From: an uncultured Lachnospiraceae bacterium | GTDB taxonomy: Bacteria > Bacillota > Clostridia > Lachnospirales > Lachnospiraceae | Assembly: GCA_937910785.1 (NCBI GenBank) | Contig: CALDLG010000159.1 | Span: 1 to 20,791, forward strand | DNA length: 20,791 bases | Direction: 5' to 3' | Shown: positions 15,642-20,791 of the stretch, piece after piece | Layout of the letters: each line of letters starts with the position of its first letter | How positions within the stretch are numbered: the stretch's first letter is position 1 | Notes under the pieces: generated by a model | Told to the model about the DNA's origin: nothing | What the model saw: only the letters and a program-made list of their open reading frames with translations | The model's database searches: none | Made by a program: the position numbers and the translations under genes

Positions 15642-16558
15642 GAAAGAATATCCCCCGGCATCAATTTCGTCTCACATTCATATCTGTCGATCAGTAACGA
15701 CCCGTCCACCGTCCGCGCAATCGGTTTTTCATCAAAAACCGCAATCACCTCGCCCGGCGCATAAGCCGAGAAATCGATCATTTCATCAAAGGGATGCGCT
15801 TCCCATATCGTCACCTTCCGCTCTCCGCACATGGCAAAGGCGCCCGGAAACGGCGCGGCCACGCCGCGGATCAGATTGTAGATATTTCTGGTTCTTTCGT
15901 GAAAATCGATTTTCCCGTCCGACGCAGTCCGCTTCTGATACCAGGAATCGAAATCCTTCGACTCGGTACGGATCGTAATATTTCCTTCCTCATATGCCCT
16001 GAGCAGTTTCCGGATCAGATTCTGTGAACAGATCTGATTCTTGTACTGAGCCGTTCTGATATCGTCATGGGGCGTAATGGAAAACATTTCCGTTGCAAAA
16101 ATATTCGGACTGTCCGCCTTCTCGTCATACCGGAACAGATTCAGGTTGAATCTGCTGTCACCCAGAATAATCGACCAGTTGAGCGGCGAACGTCCGCGCC
16201 CGAAGGGCAGATACCCGCAGTTTCCGTGAAAGCCGTAAATACCGAACCGGAACCGCTCAAGCACCGATGGAGGGATGATTCTCTGCCATCCCATGGAAAT
16301 GCCAATGTCGAATTCATTCTGCTGCAAAAAGGTCCGGGTTTTCTCGTCCGTCAGAAAGTAACTGTCCGCCTCATGCACCGGAATGCCGAACCTTTCCGTC
16401 AGAACGGACAGTCCCTTATAGCCGGACACCTGATTCTTCTTCATCACCTCCGGACTGATCGTAATCACCAGATCAACCGGACAAATATTCCTGTGAATAA
16501 ATTCCACAATCCCTTCGGAAGTGTCCTTTACACCGAACACAACAACCTTGTATTTCAT
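15638..16558 (-). CDS. Formyltransferase-family protein, sugar-type
   Basis: The preferred start is the ATG at 16558, giving 306 residues beginning MKYKVVVFG, the first strand of the formyl-transferase fold. An in-frame ATG at 16627 adds 23 low-complexity residues and covers a palindrome, so it is less likely. The active-site loop reads YGFHGNCGYLPFGRGRSP (about 108-125). H111 is present, but the family Asn two residues before it is Gly (G109). The Asp is kept in KADSPNIF (about D149). The C-terminal part has SDGKIDFHERTRNIYNLIRG and PFPGAF, as in Fmt/ArnA second domains. Next to a UDP-sugar epimerase and a glycosyltransferase, N-formylation of an amino sugar is the best guess. Loss of Asn leaves activity uncertain. 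Confidence 0.83.
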   Translation of the reverse strand: MKYKVVVFGVKDTSEGIVEFIHRNICPVDLVITISPEVMKKNQVSGYKGLSVLTERFGIPVHEADSYFLTDEKTRTFLQQNEFDIGISMGWQRIIPPSVLERFRFGIYGFHGNCGYLPFGRGRSPLNWSIILGDSRFNLNLFRYDEKADSPNIFATEMFSITPHDDIRTAQYKNQICSQNLIRKLLRAYEEGNITIRTESKDFDSWYQKRTASDGKIDFHERTRNIYNLIRGVAAPFPGAFAMCGERKVTIWEAHPFDEMIDFSAYAPGEVIAVFDEKPIARTVDGSLLIDRYECETKLMPGDILS

Positions 16559-16598
16559 ATTCGTATCCCCGCTCCCTTCACCGTCCGCACGGCTCCCT

Positions 16599-16613
16599 TG
16601 AAAACAGTTTTCA
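16599..16613. repeat. 15-bp palindrome between epimerase and formyltransferase genes
   Basis: TGAAAAC and GTTTTCA arms flank one A. It lies in the 74-nt stretch after the epimerase stop (16633) and before the preferred ATG at 16558, and it argues against coding there. No function is evident. Confidence 0.4.
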
Positions 16614-16632
16614 CCGGATTCATTCATATCTC

Positions 16633-17607
16633 TTACAGATTGGCTTTATACCAGTCGATCGCCAGTTCAATGCCTTTCTTAAAATCATACTCCGGATCAT
16701 ATCCGAGCAGTTCTCTTGCCTTCGTAATATCCGCATTGGAATCCCGGATATCGCCCTTTCTTGCCGGGCCGAAATGGGGCTCCACCTTCTTATCAAGGGC
16801 CTCACACAGATCATAATAAATGTCGATCAGAAACTCCCGTCCGCCGGCTCCGATATTAAATGCCTGTCCTGCCGCATCGGAGGATGCCAGACAGGCTTTC
16901 ATGTTCGCTTCAATCACGTTGTCAATATAGGTAAAGTCTCTGGACTGTCTCCCGTCCCCATGAATGGTGGGCACCTCATCGTTCATAAGCTGTCTGATAA
17001 ACTTCGGAATGACCGCGGCATACATTCCTTCCGGGTCCTGACGGCGGCCAAATACATTGAAATAACGTAAACCATAAGTATCCAGTCCATACAGCTCCTT
17101 GTAAAGCCTTCCGTATTCCTCATCCACCTTTTTGGTCAGCGCATAAGGCGAAAGCACCTTTCCCTCCTGCCCTTCTTTTTTGGGAAGCGCCGGATGATCT
17201 CCATATACGGAAGACGAAGACGCATACACAAATTTCCTGACACCGTTCTGTCTTGCCGCCTCCATCATGTTCAGCGTGCCCCTGATATTGATCTCTTCAT
17301 ATAAAAGCGGCATCTCGATGCTCCGCGGCACACTGCCCCAGGCCGCCTGATTCATCACATAGGTCACACCCTCAGACGCTTTCTTACAGGTGTCCAGATC
17401 TCTGATGTCACCTTTGATAAAGGTAAAATTCTCTTTCTTCGTCAGCGGTTCTATATTTTCATATTTACCGGTAGACAGATCATCCAGACAGCGTACCGTA
17501 TATCCCTTATTCACTAAAGCCTCACAGAGATTGGAGCCGATAAAACCCGCGCCGCCCCCTATAAGAAAAATACTGTCTTTTTCAAATGTAATATCCTGAT
17601 ATCCCAT
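16633..17607 (-). CDS. NAD-dependent UDP-hexose(N-acetyl) 4-epimerase, WbpP/Gne-like
   Basis: The start at 17607 is chosen because AGGAG lies 5 nt upstream and the protein then begins just before the Rossmann motif. The longer frame to 17748 would read through the promoter. The 324-residue extended SDR has GGGAGFIG (17-24) for NAD, SSSSVYGD (130-137), catalytic YALTK (155-159), RYFNVFGRRQDPEGMYAAVI (181-200), GDGRQSRDFTYIDNV (217-231) and a normal C-terminus. The YFNVFG.RQDP and SRDF segments match the UDP-GlcNAc/GlcNAcA 4-epimerase group (WbpP, Gne) more than plain GalE. It would supply UDP-GalNAc or a related donor to the glycosyltransferases. It is the first gene of the operon. Confidence 0.9.
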   Translation of the reverse strand: MGYQDITFEKDSIFLIGGGAGFIGSNLCEALVNKGYTVRCLDDLSTGKYENIEPLTKKENFTFIKGDIRDLDTCKKASEGVTYVMNQAAWGSVPRSIEMPLLYEEINIRGTLNMMEAARQNGVRKFVYASSSSVYGDHPALPKKEGQEGKVLSPYALTKKVDEEYGRLYKELYGLDTYGLRYFNVFGRRQDPEGMYAAVIPKFIRQLMNDEVPTIHGDGRQSRDFTYIDNVIEANMKACLASSDAAGQAFNIGAGGREFLIDIYYDLCEALDKKVEPHFGPARKGDIRDSNADITKARELLGYDPEYDFKKGIELAIDWYKANL

Positions 17608-17676
17608 AACTGCTCCTGTTCCACCGCCTGAGCGGCTTTTACTCTTTTCCTGCTGATTTTTGAAATAGCTGTACTG

Positions 17677-17705
17677 ATTATATACTAATTTTGCGCGATG
17701 TACAA
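17677..17705 (-). promoter_or_regulatory. Promoter of the polysaccharide operon
   Basis: On the minus strand TTGTAC (17705-17700) and a perfect TATAAT (17682-17677) are separated by exactly 17 bp. Transcription would begin near 17670, leaving a leader of about 60 nt before the epimerase ATG. The -35 shares only TTG with consensus. No other promoter this good is seen upstream of the operon. Confidence 0.65.
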
Positions 17706-18001
17706 TGGTTTCATACGCATTTGGAATCGATGACGGGGAAAAGTGCAAAGAACAATAAACAGGTGGATTTACAGAAATGCGAGACCATTTATGGCAGCGG
17801 CCAAAAGCCCGGCATAAGTAACTACAGCTTTAAAAGAAACTAAAAACGGAGAAAATGGGAAACAATACTGTTCATGGAAAATCTTTTTCCGGCAGCATGC
17901 TCCGGAACGGCAGACTGAAGGAAGAATGATTAAAAAAATGAAAAGTTACTTTCATTACGTTTTGTGCCTGAGCGAAGCGAAAGGAATGGATATCAAAATG
18001 A
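17706..18001. other. Divergent intergenic region
   Basis: No credible gene is seen between the operon promoter and the plus-strand DUF1848 gene. A 7-bp inverted repeat (AATGAAA, 17937-17943, and TTTCATT, 17950-17956, with a 6-nt loop) could be an operator. AAAGGA at 17980-17986 stands before ATGs at 17986 and 17998, the probable original start area of the DUF1848 gene. No clear plus-strand -35/-10 pair was found. Confidence 0.45.
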
Positions 18002-18031
18002 TTATCTGTCCGATATTACACGGAATGGCTT

Positions 18032-18898
18032 TTGAACCGCTTTTCGGAAGGGTATGCGCTGTCACGCAATCCTCTGTTCCCGAACAAAGTGACACGCTAT
18101 GAGCTGACTCCCGATACGGTAGACTGCGTTGTGTTCTGCTCTAAGAATTACGAACCGATACTGCCCCGTCTGCATGAGATCACAGACCGTTTTCATACCT
18201 ATTTCCAATATACGATTACGGCTTACGGAAAGGAAATTGAACAAAGCATGGAAACTTTGATAAAGCTGTCTGAAACGGTGGGAAAACAACGTATCGCATG
18301 GCGGTATGAGCCCGTTCTGCTGACAAAGAAATATACCATCAAACAGCATTTGGAAACCTTTGAACACATGGCGGAAACCCTTTCTCCTTACATTGACCGC
18401 TGCATTTTTGGCTTTGTGGAAATTTATAAAAAACTGGAAAGCAACATGCCGGAGCTTATCCCCATGTCCGAACAGAATATGGATACTCTGGCACAGGGCT
18501 TTGGCGCGATTGCGGAAAGAAACGGCATTCTTATCCAGACTTGCGGATCAAAAGGCGATTTTTCCCGCTATCATATCCGGACCTCCGGCTGCATAACGAC
18601 TGATATGCTGGGGGACGCCAACGGTATCCGGTTCAGGAAGCTGAAGCACAAGGGCGCAAGACAGGGCTGCCACCGTATCGAAAACAGGGACATTGGCGCT
18701 TACGATACCTGTCTGAACGGCTGTAAATACTGCTATGCCAACAAAAACCCACAGAAAGCAGCTGAAAATTACAAATTTCATGACAGGACTTCTCCTCTGC
18801 TTCTTGGCGCAGTTAAACCGGAGGACACCATCATAAGAGGTGCGCAGAAAAGTTTTCTGGAAAACAAGAAGAATACTTCCTCCGTATCCGACAAATAG
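18032..18898 (+). CDS. DUF1848 family protein, N-terminally disrupted
   Basis: The 288-codon frame (TTG at 18032) matches DUF1848: NRFSEGYALSRNP, DTVDCVVFCSKN (28-39), YFQYTITAYGKEIE (57-70), WRYEP (90-94), and a C-terminal cluster with Cys187, Cys213 and C227-x3-C231-x2-C234 in DTCLNGCKYCYAN. That CX3CX2C spacing resembles the radical-SAM iron-sulfur motif, a known trait of this uncharacterised family. Conserved upstream codons continue in this frame to 18002 (reading TEWL before the TTG), but a stop blocks it there. The probable native ATG at 17998 (MII...) is in another frame. The usual SRRTDIPA segment is missing. The gene is therefore likely a pseudogene, or a sequence error lies here. 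The C-terminus looks complete. Confidence 0.75.
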   Translation: MNRFSEGYALSRNPLFPNKVTRYELTPDTVDCVVFCSKNYEPILPRLHEITDRFHTYFQYTITAYGKEIEQSMETLIKLSETVGKQRIAWRYEPVLLTKKYTIKQHLETFEHMAETLSPYIDRCIFGFVEIYKKLESNMPELIPMSEQNMDTLAQGFGAIAERNGILIQTCGSKGDFSRYHIRTSGCITTDMLGDANGIRFRKLKHKGARQGCHRIENRDIGAYDTCLNGCKYCYANKNPQKAAENYKFHDRTSPLLLGAVKPEDTIIRGAQKSFLENKKNTSSVSDK

Positions 18899-18937
18899 CC
18901 TCTGCCTGCTGCCGGAATATCGGAAAATGGCAGAATT

Positions 18938-18991
18938 TTGATAGATAAAGGCAGAAATAAAATATAATTTCCCTGCCGGCCGCATTATAAT
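18938..18991 (+). promoter_or_regulatory. Possible promoter region of the HAD gene
   Basis: TTGATA (18938-18943) and TATAAT (18963-18968) are spaced 19 bp, longer than ideal. A second TATAAT (18986-18991) has no good -35. A small CCCG/CGGG hairpin follows at 19001-19012. Either -10 could serve the HAD gene starting near 19083. Confidence 0.3.
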
Positions 18992-19082
18992 GACATATAT
19001 CCCGTTTCCGGGCGTTTTGTAAAACAGTTTTTGCCAGGAAGGACAGGATGTTTTGATGCAGACAAAGAAAGGCGGCAATCCT

Positions 19083-19703
19083 ATGAAATACAGTAACATT
19101 GTTTTCGATATTGACGGCACCCTGATCGATACGGAATATGCGATTTTACATTCATTGCAGGATACTCTGAAAATATTGTCCGGAAAAAAGATCCCTTGCT
19201 CCGAATTGACATTTGCGCTGGGAATTACCGGCATAGACGCTTTGAAAAAACTGGATATAAAAGATATTCCCGGTGCGATAAAATTATGGGATAAAAATAT
19301 GTGCAGGTATACGGCTACTGTCAGGGTATTTGACGGCATTGCGGAATTGTTGGAAATTCTTCTGAAATCAGGTTACGAAATGGGGATTGTGACTTCAAGG
19401 ACAAAAAAAGAATTTGAATATGATTTCTGCCCTTTTGGGCTCAGGCATTATTTTAACATAATCGTCTGCGCAGACGATACGATAGAACATAAGCCCAGTG
19501 CCGCTCCGCTCTTAAAATATACGGAATTATCGAGATCAGACCGTAAAAAAGTGCTTTATATCGGAGACAGCGAACACGACAGTAAGTGTGCGGACAATGC
19601 CGGGATAGATTTTGCACTGGCAGCATGGGGCAGCCATGACAAATCTATAAAAACAGACTATTTTCTGACAAGACCGTCTGAGCTGCTTTCAGTAATCAAT
19701 TAA
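19083..19703 (+). CDS. HAD-superfamily hydrolase (phosphoglycolate phosphatase-like)
   Basis: With the ATG at 19083 the protein has 206 residues. Motif I is VFDIDGTLIDTE (D9 nucleophile, D11), motif II IVTSRTK (about T104-S105), motif III HKPSAAP (K137) and motif IV YIGDSEHDSKCADNAG (D162, D166). An alpha-helical cap lies between motifs I and II, as in subfamily IA (Gph/PgmB-like). AAAGGCGG lies 7 nt before this ATG. Another ATG at 19056, with AGGA upstream, would add nine residues before the fold. It would dephosphorylate a small phosphorylated metabolite in the cytoplasm; the substrate is unknown. It is the last plus-strand gene before the AT-rich accessory end and shows no clear tie to the glycan operon. 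Confidence 0.9.
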   Translation: MKYSNIVFDIDGTLIDTEYAILHSLQDTLKILSGKKIPCSELTFALGITGIDALKKLDIKDIPGAIKLWDKNMCRYTATVRVFDGIAELLEILLKSGYEMGIVTSRTKKEFEYDFCPFGLRHYFNIIVCADDTIEHKPSAAPLLKYTELSRSDRKKVLYIGDSEHDSKCADNAGIDFALAAWGSHDKSIKTDYFLTRPSELLSVIN

Positions 19704-19740
19704 ATAACTTAAACAAATTTGTTTGCAACTCGCATAAATA

Positions 19741-19907
19741 CCAGTGTAACGATTTGTAATTAACTAGACTTTATTCTTGCTTGAATCTTTGTCTGCGTCG
19801 TTGCCTTTTCTTGACGTAGCCACCGCTACGCCTGCGAAAAAGCGCCTTGCATACAAAAGATTCATTCTGCGAATAAAGTCTAGTTATTACAAAATCGTTA
19901 CACTAGG
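19741..19907. mobile_element. MITE-like long palindromic element (167 bp)
   Basis: The outer arms (19741-19776 and 19871-19907) are inverted copies of about 36 nt with only small indels. Both read inward AGTGTAACGATTT, then ACTAGACTTTATTC. Pairing resumes inside (GAATCTTTGT against ACAAAAGATTC) and ends at a perfect apex CGTAGC-CACC-GCTACG (19815-19830). The whole unit folds into one long hairpin and codes for nothing, as expected for a non-autonomous terminal-inverted-repeat element or a large palindromic intergenic repeat. No clear target-site duplication is visible, so mobility is inferred. Confidence 0.65.
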
Positions 19908-19983
19908 TTTCTAAATCTCATTTCATCACTCGAACTCTTTTTCCAGTTCGTTGCAAGTCCTGTTTTTCGTTGCTTTTTCTTTT

Positions 19984-20010
19984 AAAATCGTATCATTTTG
20001 ATACGATTTT
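19984..20010. terminator. Terminator-like perfect hairpin
   Basis: The 12-bp arms AAAATCGTATCA and TGATACGATTTT are separated by TTT. The A-arm/T-arm design is what a bidirectional intrinsic terminator shows, but only four T's follow on either strand and the stem is GC-poor. It could instead be an operator or attachment-type palindrome. Confidence 0.4.
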
Positions 20011-20123
20011 ATTGCTTGTTTATATGGTTTCAAAGCTGGTGTACCCATTTTGTACCCATGTATATCTTTTACAAAAAGTTGTGACGCAGCGCAGCTTTTT
20101 AAGAATTGCTCTCTTGATATCAC

Positions 20124-20150
20124 AATTAGCTACACAGCGTGTAGCCAATT
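20124..20150 (-). terminator. Hairpin just after the small phage-like gene
   Basis: GCTACAC-AGC-GTGTAGC (20129-20145) is a perfect 7-bp stem, extended by AATT on each side across one mismatch. On the minus strand it directly follows the TGA of the 76-residue gene, a position expected for a terminator, but no T-run is present. Confidence 0.4.
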
Positions 20151-20380
20151 CACATTTGTCTTTGCATATGTTTTCCCAATACTGCACAGCATTCTGAAAA
20201 AGCAAGCTGCTGATATTGAGCATCTATACCTTCCGCGCTTTTAAGAAAATCATCTAACTTATTTGCGCAGTCAACCACTTTCCATATCTGTTGATTATGG
20301 TATTGCTGTTGCATCTGCTGTAGTTGTGCCTGTATTTGTTGCTGATTAAAAATGTTGTATATTTGATTTTGATTAAACAT
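20150..20380 (-). CDS. Small glutamine-rich phage-like hypothetical protein
   Basis: This 76-residue protein starts at the ATG at 20380, which has AAGGAGAAGG 7-16 nt upstream. An upstream in-frame start at 20428 would run through the ribosome site and is rejected. The first about 30 residues are very Gln/Asn-rich (NQQQ, QQMQQQ), probably helical. The second half, KLDDFLKSAEGIDAQYQQLA and FSECCAVLGKHM, resembles the C-terminal half of small proteins common in Clostridia prophages and integrative elements; this is a recollection of style, not a search result. Function is unknown. It has its own probable promoter and operator array upstream and a hairpin after the stop. Confidence 0.72.
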   Translation of the reverse strand: MFNQNQIYNIFNQQQIQAQLQQMQQQYHNQQIWKVVDCANKLDDFLKSAEGIDAQYQQLAFSECCAVLGKHMQRQM

Positions 20381-20427
20381 TGTAACACCTTCTCCTTCAT
20401 ACATAATTTCTATCTTTTTAACATACA

Positions 20428-20436
20428 ATTATATCA
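20428..20436 (-). promoter_or_regulatory. Extended -10 promoter of the small phage-like gene
   Basis: The minus strand carries TGATATAAT, a full extended -10, about 50 nt before the ATG. No -35 is recognisable 17 bp upstream. The first GGTCATGA half-site overlaps its TG element. Confidence 0.5.
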
Positions 20437-20488
20437 TGACCACATCATAACCATTTTGGTCATGATATGGTCATGAGTTTGGTTATGA
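20434..20488. promoter_or_regulatory. Phased GGTYATGA operator-like array
   Basis: Five half-sites occur: TCATGACC (20434), TCATAACC (20445), GGTCATGA (20458), GGTCATGA (20469) and GGTTATGA (20481). The first two face the last three, and start-to-start spacings are 11, 13, 11 and 12 bp, near one helical turn. They cover the region from the extended -10 upward, as for repressor sites. The central TCATAACC-ATTTT-GGTCATGA matches a second palindrome at 20659-20679. Confidence 0.5.
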
Positions 20489-20719
20489 ATAATATTTTTG
20501 ATTTTTACTTTTGGGTTTATCCGGCAATGTCATCTTTAGTCTGCCATCTTTTACCAACTTATTCAAATAATTTCTTCTGAAACTCGTTCGGCTGTCAAAT
20601 CCAAATTGTTCCATAATTTCTGGTAGAGATCTTGCTTCTTTACAAAAATCCAAAATCATCATGACCATCTTGGTCATGATCTTTTTCACTTTGACCAAGA
20701 TGCAAATCTTTATCATCAT
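20483..20719 (-). CDS. Small winged-helix protein or C-terminal fragment (RecG/Fic-type C-terminal domain)
   Basis: The frame encodes up to 78 residues. From about residue 21 it reads MILDFCKEARSLPEIMEQFG, then SRTSFRRNYLNKLVKDGRL and MTLPDKPKSKNQKYYS. This is the winged-helix tail seen at the end of Fic-family and AlbA_2/RecG-like ATP-binding proteins, where TxPDKPxSxxQKY is the usual ending. As an independent gene it would be a small DNA-binding protein. No good ribosome site precedes the ATG at 20719 or the later ATGs at 20677-20662, and the Met/Lys/Val-rich start looks like the linker of a longer protein. It overlaps the partial frame ending at 20640, so it may be the tail of a frameshifted gene. 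It is AT-rich compared with the glycan operon. Confidence 0.55.
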   Translation of the reverse strand: MMIKICILVKVKKIMTKMVMMILDFCKEARSLPEIMEQFGFDSRTSFRRNYLNKLVKDGRLKMTLPDKPKSKNQKYYS

Positions 20720-20791
20720 TCAACAATTCCAAATATTTATCACACGCCTTACACAGCACCATAATTCCAGATGCGCTGATATTGTATTCCG
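20640..20791 (-). CDS. Partial hypothetical protein running off the right edge
   Basis: A minus-strand frame is open from the right edge to a TAA at 20640, showing 49 C-terminal residues. They include SGIMVLCKACDKYLELLNDD and then an Asp/His-rich tail DHDQDGHDD. The front part looks coding (a CxxC pair and an amphipathic helix). The tail after about 20700 is the other-frame reading of the Met/Lys linker of the overlapping winged-helix frame. Either this is a separate gene overlapping the next by 80 nt, or one gene has lost frame near 20690. No family is recognised. Confidence 0.4.
   Translation of the reverse strand, partial: EYNISASGIMVLCKACDKYLELLNDDKDLHLGQSEKDHDQDGHDDFGFL
20659..20679. 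repeat. Second copy of the 21-bp operator-like palindrome
   Basis: TCATGACC-ATCTT-GGTCATGA has 8-bp perfect arms, extended to 9 bp by flanking A/T. It is nearly identical to the palindrome at 20445-20465 with the same 5-bp spacer. It lies inside the reading frames and encodes the MTKMVM stretch. Confidence 0.5.

Larger units (their letters stand above)
19704..20149. other. AT-rich non-coding stretch with palindromes
   Basis: After the HAD stop there is a 14-bp palindrome (AAACAAATTTGTTT, 19711-19724), then the long palindromic element, then two more hairpins and a direct repeat TGTACCCAT (20040-20048 and 20051-20059, 11-bp period). A 65-codon minus-strand frame (19926-20123, GTG start) has no ribosome site and contains a perfect hairpin, so it is not called a gene, although it could be an eroded fragment of a mobile-element protein. 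Confidence 0.5.

Noticed and set aside
16067..16816. 249-codon plus-strand frame opposite the formyltransferase and epimerase genes.
   Set aside because: It spans the junction of two well-supported minus-strand genes and shows no domain.
17608..17748. Longer start of the epimerase at 17748.
   Set aside because: It would translate through the TATAAT/-35 promoter, while a strong AGGAG precedes the ATG at 17607.
18548..19339. 263-codon minus-strand frame between the DUF1848 and HAD genes.
   Set aside because: Antisense to the DUF1848 Cys cluster and to the HAD motif I region, so it is a shadow despite its length.
19926..20123. 65-codon minus-strand frame considered as a gene.
   Set aside because: GTG start without a ribosome site, a perfect hairpin and a direct repeat inside, and no recognised family.
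20434..20488. Repeated GGTCATGA units considered as a CRISPR array.
   Set aside because: The repeats are 8 bp with 3-5-bp gaps and change orientation, and no cas gene is seen. They fit operator sites.

Overview
The window looks like the genome of a Clostridia-class Firmicute, most likely Lachnospiraceae-like. This is inferred from strong purine-rich ribosome binding sites, a Dlt-like cassette, a DUF1848 gene and moderate GC over most of the window. No rRNA or tRNA gene was recognised, so placement rests on gene style only.

Positions 1 to about 17,670 hold one long minus-strand surface-polysaccharide operon, read right to left. A promoter at 17677-17705 precedes, in transcription order: a WbpP/Gne-like UDP-sugar epimerase, a sugar-type formyltransferase, a GT4 glycosyltransferase, a large polytopic membrane protein (DUF6020-like), a membrane-anchored SGNH/DltD-like protein, a DltA-like adenylation enzyme, a second formyltransferase, an acyl/peptidyl carrier protein, an MBOAT O-acyltransferase, a second GT4 enzyme, a second SGNH/DltD-like protein, a divergent polysaccharide-deacetylase-like protein, an asparagine-synthase-type amidotransferase, a third GT4 enzyme, and a second amidotransferase cut by the left edge. 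Gaps are short (overlaps to 86 nt, or about 115 nt before the second SGNH gene), consistent with one transcription unit.

The likely logic is synthesis of a cell-surface glycan whose sugars are epimerised, formylated and amidated in the cytoplasm. The glycan would then be esterified outside the membrane by a Dlt-like relay: adenylation enzyme to carrier protein to MBOAT to SGNH protein. The unusual point is a formyltransferase gene placed directly between the adenylation enzyme and the carrier protein. This suggests that the group delivered could be an N-formyl-aminoacyl residue. That chemistry is an inference and is not shown by sequence alone.

Positions 17,608-18,001 are a divergent intergenic region. 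Two plus-strand genes follow: a DUF1848 gene whose conserved N-terminus appears damaged by a deletion and frame change, and a HAD-superfamily phosphatase.

From about 19,704 to the right edge the sequence becomes AT-rich and accessory. It holds a 167-bp MITE-like long palindrome (19741-19907), several hairpins, a small glutamine-rich phage-like protein (20150-20380), a phased array of GGTCATGA-type half-sites over that gene's probable promoter, a small winged-helix protein or fragment, and an overlapping partial reading frame at the edge. This looks like the end of a prophage or another mobile element.
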